NCBI GenBank assembly: GCA_030620095.1
Contig: JAUTXW010004695.1
Coordinates: 310,001-374,000 of the forward strand
Reading direction: 5' to 3'
DNA: 64,000 nucleotides
Source: Kuschelorhynchus macadamiae
Taxonomy: Eukaryota; Arthropoda; Insecta; Coleoptera; Curculionidae
Shown here: piece by piece, positions 1 to 14,947 of the stretch
Position numbering within the stretch: position 1 is the first letter of the stretch
Layout: each line of letters starts with the position of its first letter
The notes under the pieces: model-generated
The model's input: the letters and a program-made list of their open reading frames with translations, nothing else
Told to the model about the DNA's origin: nothing
Databases searched by the model: none
Made by a program: the position numbers and the translations under genes

Positions 1-1157
1 GCTACTAAAAACAAAACTGAATTACAAAAATCTAACGAAAGCTATTAACACCTTCGCCATCCCTATTCTTACGTATTCGTTTGGTATCATTAAATGGTCA
101 CACACAGACATAGAAAAAATTCACATTCTCATAAGCTCTGAATTCACTAAACACAGGAAGTTGCATCCCAACGCATGCAAGGAAAGACTCATTATTATAG
201 AATTAGAATATAGGAAATATAGGAATTATAGATATACAATCGCTAAATAAAAAACAAATTTACGAATTCAGAAAATTCTTGCACAACAAACAAACTAACC
301 TCCACAAGGCAATAGTGAAGACACACAAGAATTATACACCGCTCGACCTGTCTCAAACGGGCCACGCAGCAGACGCACACAGTCACATCCAATCACGACT
401 AGAAAAAATGAACACCTGGTCTGAAAAAACACTTCACGGAAGACACAGATATCACATAAAGCAAGACCATATACATAAAAATCTTTTATATACGTGGTTA
501 CAAGAAGGACAGCTGTTCCCTGAAACAGAAGGCTTCCTGTTTGCCATCCAGGACAAAGTCATAGCAACCAGAAATTACCGAAAGCACATCATCAAGGACA
601 CAACCATTGAAGACGAGAGGTGTAGGAGATGTCGAGTGGATGTAGAATAATGGCCGGAACTAAATACACCGCGAGACACAACTCAGCAGCGAAGGTCCTT
701 CATCAACATACAAACTAACAGAGAACACAGACCCTTACTACCATTATACACCAACATCTATACTTGAAAACGAAGACTACAAGCTCTACTAGGACATTGA
801 CATATCCACACAGATAAAACAATCCCCGCAAATAGACCCGATATCACTTTTCAATCCAAAAGAGAGAAAATCACTTATTTAATTGACATGGCTGTCCCCA
901 ACGACGAGAACATCCAAGCGAAATACAGTGAGAAGATCGCCAAATACACCGACTTGGAAATGGAAGAAAAAAGGCTGTGGAAACAGGAAAGAGTCATCAT
1001 TGTTCCTCTCGTCATATCAGTAACAGGTCTCACCCCAACAACGTTTACACCGCATTTGGCTCAATTAGGACTTAATACAGACATTCACAGGAACATCCAG
1101 AAATCGGTCATTTTGAAAACATGTAGCATAGTTAGATCATTTCTTAATACACAATAA
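1..1157 (+). pseudogene. R2/R4-type LINE, C-terminal part (reverse transcriptase tail + restriction-like endonuclease), truncated by window start
   Basis: This is the tail of a non-LTR retrotransposon polyprotein. The first 200 bases translate to a post-RT segment (ILTYSFG-like) that also occurs at 48.2-48.5 kb on the other strand. Positions 279-650 encode a domain ending in a CxxC pair. Further on, in shifted frames, come RHN (about 677), a PD pair (about 836) and then LIDMAVPNDENI (about 880-905). CCHC + RHN + PD...D is the restriction-like endonuclease signature of R2/R4-group LINEs, which nick the target for target-primed reverse transcription. The frame is broken near 650 and again before 888, so the copy is dead. 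The coding end is near 1157. The clade (R4/Dong versus R2) is an inference. Confidence 0.75.
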
Positions 1158-1159
1158 TT

Positions 1160-2310
1160 TTTTTTTCCATTTCCTTTCTTTATTTTTATTTTTTGTACTG
1201 ACTTGGTATAATCCCGTCAGTATAAAAGATAACCACAGGAATACTGTGAGGCAACAAGTCATAAAAATAATAATAATAACACCAACATCATTTTTTTTTA
1301 AATTTAAGATGCTAAAGTTGTGGAAGTCGCTCGGAAGATTGTTGTAAGAAGAACTAAAACTAAAAGTGAATGATATTCTGAATGCCGATGTCGAGTGCTT
1401 AAGAATAACCATTAAGCTTCTGTTGCGGGTATTCAAGTTGTTAACATTTCCAAACTGTTTAAGCTTTCTGAAAATATAAATTGGATGTTCGTCAATAGGA
1501 ACGCGATGTCTTAATATTAAAAGATGCAATTGTCGAAGTTTGTTTAATTTAAGACCACCAGAAGCTAGTATTTTATTATGTAAACGTTCGTGTTTTCTTA
1601 TTTCAAAAACAAGTCGGTAACAGCAGTTTTGGATATTTTGAAGTCGGTTTTTGTCAAAGATTGTTAAGCAAGAGCCATAAACAGAGTCACAATAAGAAAG
1701 CTTGAAAATTATTAAAGACTCGCAAAGTTGAAATTTGATACTAGGGTTTAAAATTTCGCGATTACTGTAAAGCTGTTTCAGTGTATTATGATGATTTACA
1801 AAGTTGGCTTTCGTGTTTTGAAAATTGTGAGTTACTGTCAAACCAGACACTAAGATTCTTGCAGTTACAAAAGCAATCTTCTCTTCAGTTATATGGAAAT
1901 TAAGTTCATTCGCGGCAGCTGTTCCTTCTTAGGTCCAAATAATATAAAGGACGACTTAGAGACATTTTCAATAAAGTTATGGGCAAAAGATATATCAATA
2001 AGAGAGTTTAGATCTGTAATAATTCGGTCTGTCGCTGTGGCCCATTCTGAGTTTGATATTTCAATGTAGAATTGGATGTCATCAGCATATTGGTGGACTT
2101 TGCAATTCTTAAGCACTCCATTAGAGTCAGAAGTATAGAAATAAAATAATAGGGGGGATATGATGGAGCCTTGCGGCACCCCTGATTTTATTTCACACCG
2201 TTTAGACCTTTAACCACCATATAATACCCTTTACTAAGAAGCGAATGATGATCTAATGTATCGAATGCCTTACTGTAATCCAAAAGTACTAAAAAGAGAC
2301 TTTATTACTA
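1160..2310 (-). pseudogene. CR1/Jockey-group LINE reverse transcriptase relic
   Basis: Reading leftwards from about 2310, the minus strand shows RT motif A as LDYSKAFDTLDHH (2215-2290). A frame break follows, then MPQGSIISPLLF and the catalytic HQYADDIQFY (1889-2179). The post-RT region with LSYCDSVYGSCL and RLQNIQNCCYRLVFEIR lies at 1137-1850. The motif order is that of APE-type LINE ORF2 in the CR1/L2/Jockey group. The endonuclease and N-terminal RT are missing (5' truncation near 2310), and at least two frame breaks separate the pieces. The same motif A recurs in the 56.4 kb LINE, so the two may be related families. The 3' end near 1160 abuts the R2/R4-type relic tail to tail. Confidence 0.75.
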
Positions 2311-2311
2311 T

Positions 2312-3919
2312 CATAAGAAAATATCAAAAGAACAAACGCCTTGCGCTTTAAAATTTAAATTATTCGGAAATACAGCTGAACGCCTTTCATATTATAATGA
2401 AAATTGAAAAATAATTCGACATGTGATTAATATGGTATTTTTTTCATAACGCAAGAACTAGCCTTCCCTGGTAATAATAAATCATTAAATTCAGACAATC
2501 AAAATAATTTTAGAGAGCTAAATCTGCAGAAAATTTAGATAAGTGTTTATAAGTTTATAGAACCCAATTCTATTTTTATAGGTTCTTCGAAACTACAATA
2601 CAAAATGATTGAATAAAAATGTAATACAATATCAAAAAAGTAAGTTGACTGACCAGAGTAGGACGTTTTACATTTTTTTTATTAGATTATAGTCTTTTAG
2701 TATCATTAAAGATTTAACGAAAAAAAAAGATTATTATTTGACCACCATTTGGTGCCTATTTAAAAAAGATTGGTTAGATTAACTTACCAATGATATCACA
2801 CCAAACATTACTTCCAAATCTGATCTGTAGACGTGTCTCTGCCACTTCGTGAAGTTTTTGCACAGCCCAATGATGACGGTTGTGTCTATTAAAGACTCCA
2901 CAATTCGTGAACCTGCTTTCTTCGGACCACAAGACATGATTTACAAAATCAGGATTTTCATTACATCTCCTAGTATACCACTCACAGAACTGTAGTCCTT
3001 GTACTATTATGGGTTTGTATGGATGGTACTTATTCTTTTTTCAAACTCTCTGTACTGTTGATTTTGGCACATTAGTTTTCTGTTCTACAGTTCCTACCGA
3101 TGCACTAGAGTTTTCGTTGATAGCTTGTAAAATGTTTCTGTCTCGATTTTCATTGTTATTATTGTAACCGCTTCTAGGTTGTTCGGAGGCGCCATGGTTA
3201 ATTAAATTAACTACGATTTTCCTGAATTGAGTTTTATGAGGCTGCCGTCGTTCGGGGTACATCTCCAAATACATTGCTGCGGCCATTTTCTATAGGTTTT
3301 GACAATTTATGTGTCAGATTTATGATTTTTTTGGGATAAAAGCGTACCTACTACTTATTAAAACACAGCTTTGATACTTTCAACTTTTTAACTTAACGTC
3401 AAAGTCAAAATCCAATTTTGTTACAGATAAATCATGGCCTCCTTAGAAAAGCATTGAGAGCTAACATTACTTTAAATCATGGCCTTCTTAGAAAAAACTG
3501 AAACCTAACTTTACGAAGTGTAATATTTCGATGATACTAAAATCTTTAATGCACTTGTGAGATATCACTATACTGGGAATTTTAGGCTCTTTCCAAAAAT
3601 CGAAAAATCCAATGTGGCGGTTATAAGAAAAATGAAAGTTGAGGCGGGTTGCGGGTTAACAAAAAACAATGAAGACGTGTCGTATACGCCATCTTATTTG
3701 TCTTAAAAATGTGTCCGAATAATGTTACATTTTGGCCAAAAACGAAATCCGCCATTTTCGGTTTTCCCCGATATTTCCAAAAACAATTGATTGATCGTAA
3801 ATCTGAAGCCGGATATCGAATGCAATAAGTTTTCTCTAAAACTTTCCCCATTTAACCTTTGCTGTAGGTATAATAGGAGCCGAGATCCCTGTATAAAGAA
3901 GCGAATCTGGGACACACTG
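2312..3919 (-). mobile_element. DD41D Tc1/mariner-superfamily element, family A, 5' half with long TIR
   Basis: The right end reads, on the minus strand, TA then CAGTGTGTCCCAGATTCGC, and runs inward about 480 bp to 3440. The same terminal sequence occurs at 10595, 21417 and 25967. The transposase relic follows at 2785-3290. The left part (2312-2780) is non-coding and is repeated at 22759-23225, so it was already part of the element when the copies spread. The opposite TIR is absent, so this is a fragment. The outer flank is a (TA)n run, in keeping with TA targeting. Confidence 0.8.
2785..3290 (-). pseudogene. DD41D transposase, N-terminal half (family A)
   Basis: The protein fragment carries YPERRQPHKTQFRKIVVNL, the N-terminal helix-turn-helix region found in insect transposases annotated DUF4817, then a linker with RDRNILQAINENSSASV. 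After a small deletion it continues with YHPYKPIIVQG, LQFCEWYTRR and the first catalytic block, here LWSEESRFTN (WSDE in the 44 and 60 kb paralogues), followed by GVFNRHN. Compared with the copy at 25.3 kb, about 25 N-terminal residues are lost by internal deletion. It stops after WCDIIGKLI. The later DDE blocks are not present here, so the copy cannot encode an active enzyme. Minus-strand start near 3290 is the only ATG before YPERRQP. Confidence 0.75.

Positions 3920-3976
<57 letters not shown>
3920..3976. repeat. (TA)n microsatellite
   Basis: A nearly pure TA run abuts the terminal CAGTGTGTCCC of the family A element. Reading frames through it give only Ile-Tyr repeats and are not genes. 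Confidence 0.95.
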
Positions 3977-3978
<2 letters not shown>

Positions 3979-4553
3979 TATTTGTTTAAAAGAAGAATGA
4001 ATAGTTGCATGATGCATGATTCATAAAAAATAAAGAATATAAATCATCAAACACGAATCCAAACAAGACAATGGGCTAATTGAAACAAAAAACATAATTA
4101 ACCAGGGCTATTCATTAATCTACATGTAGCGGTGGGTGTGTAAATGCAAATTACAGAAATAATTGGGAACTTTATATTGTGTTATTCCGGGTAGTTTCAA
4201 AAACACTTCGCTGGAGTAACAAAAACATTTAATTAAACTTGGAAACAGACAGAGGTCTGGATTTGATAGTAGGGAAACATGAGAATCTTTGTCTAACATA
4301 CTGGTAAAGGCTTTGCTGAACAAGGTAAAATGAAAGTGGGTATAAATATTTTAGTAGGTTAAAATATCGGTAATTCAGAACAAAAAAAAATTCCTATATA
4401 TTTTTGCTCAGTTTCTTGCTTCAATCTTTTATAAGTAAACCCTAATGCAAACATCTCCCCTGATAGACTTGAGGCCATATCGGATGTAAATGTGTGCAAT
4501 TCATATTAGGGAGTTCCTAATTTGCTAATCCACAATATATCGGTAATATTTTG
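3977..4553. other. AT-rich, no recognised feature
   Basis: Short open frames only, with no family motif I can recognise and no clear repeat. Confidence 0.6.
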
Positions 4554-5745
4554 CTGATCCGTTAGAAATTTTGCTGATCCTTAATAGGGGTGATAGTTCT
4601 GAAGCTACTTAACATTATTTTCATTTTTTGGAATTTTTTCCGTTTCTTTCCAGTATTTATAATCACTTTCAGTGTGGTCAAAACCTGCTGACCCGTTAGA
4701 AATTTTGCTGACCTTAATAGGTGTGAGAGTTCTGATGGTACTTAACACTACTCTAATTTTTTGCAATGTTTTTACCGCCCCGCTTTCTGTCCAAAAAAAT
4801 GCAAAACATGAAATAATCTTAAATAGCATCAGACCTATTATTCCTATAAAAGGCATAATTTCTTAGGGGTCAGTAAGTTTTGACCACGCAGTGGCGACTC
4901 GTAGTCAACTTTTCAGGGGGGTCAATACATATAAACCACAAAGAGTCACCTGAAAAAATCAGACTCACGAAACAATAAAATACCTTTGTTACTTCGCAAA
5001 CGCATGTCCAGGCACATTCATCGTACATATTTCTACGAAAATAACGATTTACTTCTTTGTTTTTGTCTTTACCTGTTTGATGCATTTTAAATTTCGGCAA
5101 AGCTCGACTACTGGTCTTAAATTCGAGTCGTTTCTTAAACTCGCCAATATAACTGAAAACGGATTATAAAGTCTTAATATTCTAAAACACTGTGGCTACC
5201 TTTGTTTAAAACATTAATTTAAACCACAAAATCAACAAACAAAATGTAAAATCTTCAAAATAAAATCTATAAAAATACGCAATCGTAACCACAACCTATC
5301 ACACGATCCACATTAAACAAATCAACTGACAAAAATATTTAAATTTCCTCGGCGCGGCTGTTGACCCAAACTTTGCCAACGCAATCCGTATCTTTATGCA
5401 CCCCTATGCGAATTTGATCGGGAACACTCGGGAAAAACTCGCCTCCGTTTATAGCCACGAGGTCAACGCCAGCCGTGATCGATTCCAAATAAAACGAAAC
5501 CTCTCCGGAGATCGCGGTGCGAGGCTTGGATAATGCGTCACGGAATTAAGAGAACGATCAACGAGTTTATACGCTTAGAATAATAGAGGGATAAATTTAA
5601 AAACAATTGAAAAAGTATAAATTATGAGAGTGATTATAAGTCTTGGGAAAAAAAGGGAGGTGGGCTATAAAAAATTGCAGAAAATGAAATAATGTTAAGT
5701 AGCAACATAACTATCATCCCTATTAAGGGTTAGCCAAATTTCTAA
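4554..5745. mobile_element. Non-autonomous element with a duplicated left repeat and an inverted right copy
   Basis: A segment beginning CTGATCCGTTAGAAATTTTG at 4554-4630 is repeated in direct orientation at 4686-4765 (ACCCGTTAGAAATTTTGCTG). It appears in inverse at 5650-5745, where the plus strand reads CATCCCTATTAAGGGTTAGC. The outer repeats thus form inverted ends about 1.1 kb apart. No transposase is recognisable between them. A GC-rich open frame (5343-5545) lies inside. Boundaries are approximate. Confidence 0.45.
5343..5545 (-). other. GC-rich island with a 70-codon open frame, possible exon
   Basis: This stretch is far richer in GC than its surroundings. On the minus strand it is open from just after a TAA at about 5547 to a TAA at about 5343. 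The translation includes SGEVSFYLESITAGVDLVA and PSVPDQIRIGVHKDTDCVG. It has a protein-like composition but no ATG and no family I recognise. The plus strand is also open here (ANAIRIFMHPYANLIG), so the frame may be a by-product of base composition. It could be a host exon, a captured gene piece, or non-coding GC-rich DNA. Confidence 0.25.
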
Positions 5746-5795
5746 CTAAATATATGTGTGTATCAATTTTTAGTCCTTCACGGATGGAAAAATAC

Positions 5796-5919
5796 AATGT
5801 GTTTTCATTCCGGGTGTCCATCCATTCACTACTGTCGTTCTGAAAAGAACAGTTTTGCAAAACTCTTCTTTTCGGAACGACAGTAGTGAACGGATGTACA
5901 CCCGGAATGAAAACACATT
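5796..5919. repeat. Long hairpin (about 53-bp arms, short loop)
   Basis: AATGTGTTTTCATTCCGGGT at 5796 is mirrored by ACCCGGAATGAAAACACATT ending at 5919. Matching continues inward through CACTACTGTCGTTC / GAACGACAGTAGTG with a few mismatches. The loop is about 17 bases near 5850-5867. It may be a tiny foldback MITE. Confidence 0.85.
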
Positions 5920-5925
5920 ATATAT

Positions 5926-8838
<2,913 letters not shown>

Positions 8839-8869
8839 CATAAACATTTTTAAGCCATACATCATTACC

Positions 8870-10592
<1,723 letters not shown>

Positions 10593-10594
10593 TA

Positions 10595-11300
10595 CAGTGT
10601 GTCCCAGATTCGCTTCTCTATATAGTGATCTCGGCTTCTATTGTACCTATAGCAAAGGTTAAATGGGAAAAGTTTTAAAGGAAACTTAGTGCATTCGATA
10701 TCCGGCTTTAGATTTACGATCGGTCAATTGGTTTTGGAAATATCGGCGAAAAACCGAAAATGGCGGATTTTGTTTTTCGCCAGTAAATCCAAAACGGTAA
10801 ATTTGACAGCTGTAAAAATGTGACATTATTTGGACACTTTTTTTAACAACTTTTATTTATTTTATGCCCGCCATATTGTATTTTTCGGTTTTTGGAAATA
10901 GCGTGAAATTTCCAGTCTAGTGATGTTTCACAAGTACATAAAAGATTTGGGTATCATCGAAATATCACACTTTGTAAAGTTAGGTCTCAATTTTTTCTAA
11001 GAAAGCCATGATTTATTTGTAACAAAAGTAGGCTTTGACATAGACGTTAAATAATTGAAAGTATTAAAGCTGCGTTTTAATAAGTAATATGCCATTCTCT
11101 CAATAAAATCATAAATCTGACACACAAATTGTAGAGACCTGTTGAAAATGGCTTGTATTCCCTATTCAAGTGAAGAACAGTTTGACATGTTAGCGCTGTA
11201 CTTGCAGTCACACAGAAACGATATTACTTCAGCAAGGAATGACGGCATCCTCAAAAAACCTAACTTAGAAAAATCGTAGTTAATTTAATTTACCATCGTT
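10595..11300 (+). mobile_element. DD41D element family A, 5' end and transposase N-terminus, truncated
   Basis: TA (10593-94) is followed by CAGTGTGTCCCAGATTCGCT and a long TIR matching 21417 onwards and the reverse of 25967. At about 11146 an ATG opens ACIPYSSEEQFDMLALYLQ, the same N-terminus as the 25.3 kb copy. The frame is broken after ITSARN. The last recognisable transposase codons (RKIVVNLIYH) end near 11300, where PLE sequence starts abruptly. The PLE therefore inserted into, or replaced, the rest of this copy. Confidence 0.8.
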
Positions 11301-13756
11301 TTACACGTTTACCACCAAATGTTATTAATAATTTTATGCAAAAGGAAGAAAAACATACTGCCTCTATTTTTCAAAAAATAAAACAAAAAAATATACTTAC
11401 ACAAGCTGGATTGAAAACCTTACAAATATGGATATTCCAGATTATGTAAACGAGGTTCTTAGCCTAGGGCCAAATTTCGCACCTCCATTAAAAACATCAA
11501 ATGAACTACCCATTTCTGAAATAATTACTAATGTTGAACTAGCTATAACAAACCTTAACACCGTAACTAAGATGACCTGCGGTCACAATGTTGTAATATC
11601 ATAACAAACCATAAACATAATTTTAACAAGTCAAAATACACTTCTAATAAACAACATAAAACATTCTTAAATAAAACGGAAAAAACGAAAACATACCTAA
11701 AGAAAAACAAACAATTAAAAGTCTTAAAATCAGATAAGACAAACAAAACCGTAATAGTGCTAGAAGATAAATACGACAAAAAAATCAAACTTTTACTGCA
11801 AGACAACAACACTTATAAACAACTTAAAAACGACCCTATCAAAAAAAGAACAACGAATTAATACCACGCTGGGAAAACCAAATGTATATTTCTTCACAAA
11901 CAGCAAAACAACTTAAAATTCAAAACGCACAACCCGCAAGAATTTATGGTTTACCAAAACTCCATAAACAAGATATTCCTCTTAGGCCCATCGTGTCATG
12001 TATACAATCACCTTTAGAAAACCTTTCACAATTACTTAAAAACATAATTCAAAAAATTATAAATCAAAATAATTACTATATTAAAGATTCTATAGATTTT
12101 AAAAACAAAATAAAAAATGTTGTTTTGCCAGATAATTATATAGTAATATCTCTAGGTGTAATATCCTTATACACAAACATCCCTGTACAACTGGCAAAGG
12201 AAATTATTACAAAAAAAGTAGAATAAACTTAAAATATATACTGATATACCTTTGAATGATTTCTTAGAAGCTGTAAAATTGATTTTAAATTCAACATATT
12301 TTGTGTATAATGAGACTTTTTATAAACAAATAGAAGGATGGGCAATGGGTGCATCAATATCTAGCGTAGTTGCTCAGCTAGTTTTGGAAGACCTCGAAGA
12401 ATCTGTATTAATCAACGTAAGTTGCCACATACCATTCTTCTACAGGTATGTGGATGATTGTATATTAGCAATACCAAAAAACAACCATCTAAATATACTA
12501 GAACAATTTAATACTTACCATAAAAAACTTAAATTCACAATCGAAATAGAAGAAGATAACAAAATAATTTTTTTAGACTTAACGTTGCACCGAAAAACCA
12601 ATTTTATACAAACAGAATGGTACACTAAAGAAACATGGTCCTCTAGATACCTAAATTTTAACTCCCAACATCCACTTTCACGAAAAAAGTCAGTTATCAT
12701 AGGACTTGCTGATCGCGCAATTAAATTATCTGACAGAATTTAGGCAAAATGCTATAAAAAAAATAAAAGATGCACTCAAATTAAACAACTATCCTGATCG
12801 TCTAATTAACACCATTTTCAAAAAACGTATTCATGTTTTTTATAATCAGCTACAAAAAACAAATCCTTCCGAACACCAAAAACAAAAAAATAAGTATCTT
12901 TCTTTACCATATGTTAAGGGTCAACAATCGCACATAAAGGATATCAACTATTAAAAAATAATTTCAGTCAACTAAAATCAAAAATTCACAAAAATAAAAA
13001 ATCTCACGTAGTTTACGAACATGGGATGTCAAGATTGCAATAGCGTGTACATTGGTCAAACCAGTCAATATTTAAAAAATAGAAGTAACAGCCACAAATA
13101 CGACAAAAAAAATAAGACCGCTCTTACTGACCACTGTCAAGAAAAAAATCATATTTTTAAGTATGAAAACACTAAGATATTAAGAACAGAATCATATAAA
13201 AAAGTTTTTGGAAATGATTGAAATTAAAAATAACCCGAACGCTATAAACTCAAAAACCGAAATAAAACATCTTAGTTAAAATATATTACAACGTCCTAAA
13301 ATAATAATATTTAAAAGGAATTCCAAAAAATTTAGAAGAAATCACCAATAACAATAACAATAATAATCTCACATCGACATTCAGTCTGAAAATTTCTCTG
13401 TCCCATATATGTTTACTGTTTTTATTTTACTATTGTGGATTGTCATACTGAACGTCGTGTTAAATGTAAAATAATGACTTAATTTGTGTTTTATGAAAAC
13501 ACAGGAAATTATATTATGACTGAACAATGCAATCATATAAAAAAGTAAAAAATTGTGCAATACAGTACATGATTTAACAGTTAAATTTTTTTTTAAAGTT
13601 TCTAACTTCAATGTATTCTGAAGAAGGTCAAAATAGACCGAAACGATAAACTCGTCTTACTTTTACAAGGACGCTAAAAAAATCCCAAGAAAAATAAAAA
13701 ACAAAAAAATATATATAAAAGTTACGGTCTAAATATACCTACAAATACAAAATAAA

Positions 13757-13758
<2 letters not shown>
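11301..13758 (+). pseudogene. Penelope-like retroelement: reverse transcriptase + GIY-YIG endonuclease, broken
   Basis: Order along the strand: an N-terminal region (FTRLPPNVINNF; VLSLGPNFAPP about 11450-11490); the RT core at 11882-12226 (RIYGLPKLHKQDIPLRPIVS); motif B WAMGASISSVVAQ; the catalytic YRYVDD (about 12440); a connection region at 12706-12950; and GIY-YIG at 13021-13221 (CQDCNSVYIGQTSQYLKNR). PLEs copy RNA into DNA and use GIY-YIG to open targets. In motif A the expected Asp is Gly (ISLGVISLYTNIP), and several frameshifts and stops separate the blocks, so it is inactive. A decayed hammerhead-like stretch (13614-13655) and a (TA)n tail (13760-13795) mark the 3' end. It lies directly in the truncated family A transposon. 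Confidence 0.85.
13614..13655 (+). ncRNA. Decayed hammerhead-like motif in the PLE terminus
   Basis: CTGAAGA (core U to A), GGTC/GACC stem II around AAAATA, then GAAACGAT, where GTC is expected. Two core changes should abolish cleavage. The same sequence is present in reverse at 14660-14687. Confidence 0.5.
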
Positions 13759-13796
<38 letters not shown>

Positions 13797-13799
<3 letters not shown>

Positions 13800-14579
13800 G
13801 ATTGTCTTTAAAGGTGCCTAAGAAAACTGACCCAATAATCAGTCACTTCCTTCTCAATTTCAGCTAGGTTGGGATGTGGATTGTTGTCACGAATGCAGAG
13901 TACTTACTTTTGTGTATGCTTTAAAGCCAGATCGGTATAAATATTATACATAATATATAATATAAAAAATTTGATAAATTTCTAATCCAACGTGAAACTA
14001 ACCTACCTTTTAATCTCTCACTTTTAGCATTAAACTTCGAAGAGACTGAATGAACCATTTATAAAACTTTTAGTTTCTATCGCAAATAATGAACCCTTCG
14101 TTAAGCAATCTACCAGAGATCTTTAATCGGTCCTATTGGGGCAAAGTTTGAGACATAATCTTAGTGTTATTAAACCCGCTGAGTTAAGGTTACACTTGTT
14201 TTGTACAGGATGTCTAAAATAAGATGTATATTCAGATATATTTTAATAAATCTTCTAAAGGCGAACCCAACAATTTATAATAGTATGGGTCTCAGATGCT
14301 ACATATCTATATTTAAGGTAATGTAACTATTACACATAAACGGTTTGTAAATATATGCCTGTACCAAAAAAATTCTATAATATATACAGTGTAGTCCGAG
14401 CAGTGTGCAACTTTATGGAAAAGTTTTTAATTTTTGATTTCTCAGAAAATTGTATTCTTAATAAAAATTAGTGCATGAAAAATACTGTATTATCGGTAGT
14501 TAGTTTTAGTAAAAGTCAAAAGGTATACAGGGTAGGCAAAAAAGTGTGGACTCTGATCAAGAGTAAACAACCCTTAATG
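13797..14579. other. No recognised gene
   Basis: AT-rich. It holds a few isolated TACAG-type transposon-end-like words (14391, 14528) but no coding signal or paired repeat that I can support. Confidence 0.45.
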
Positions 14580-14755
14580 TAATTTTTATATATATTTTTT
14601 TGGTTTTTTATTTTTCTTGGGATTTTCTTAGCGTCCTTGTAAAAGTAAGATGTATTTATCGTTTCGGTCTATTTTGACCTTCTTCAGAATACATTGAAGT
14701 TAGAAACTTTAAAAAAAATTTTAACTGTTAAATCATGTTCTGTATTGTAAAATTT
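14580..14755 (-). mobile_element. Solo PLE terminal fragment, inverted relative to 13.56-13.72 kb
   Basis: On the minus strand this repeats the 3' terminal sequence of the PLE at 13560-13720, including the decayed hammerhead (minus 14660-14687) and the following AAAGTAAGACG / TCCCAAGAAAAATAAAAAA tract. It is either a separate truncated copy or part of an inverted PLE arrangement. Confidence 0.7.
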
Positions 14756-14947
14756 TTTTTACTTTCACTTACCTAGGAACAATCAATCTAGCAAAATTGT
14801 TTAAAATTAAAACCTAAGTTCAGGTTTGAAATAATAACCTCCGATTTCAATTTTTTTTTCAGTAAATTTTGAATATTTCCCGTATTACTGCACTTTCGCC
14901 CAATAAACAAAAACATGCATTAAATCTGAGTGTCAGAAAGGATTTTT

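Noticed and set aside
279..650. 123-codon open frame as a host gene
   Set aside because: It matches the C-terminal domain of the R2/R4-type LINE at 47.3-47.9 kb and continues into its endonuclease in other frames.
4672..4866. Opposed 64- and 83-codon frames
   Set aside because: They fall on the repeated inverted-repeat element and have no recognised motif.
14100..14215. Possible rRNA-like fragment (GCTGAGTTAAGG)
   Set aside because: The similarity to ribosomal RNA is limited to a few bases and could not be extended.
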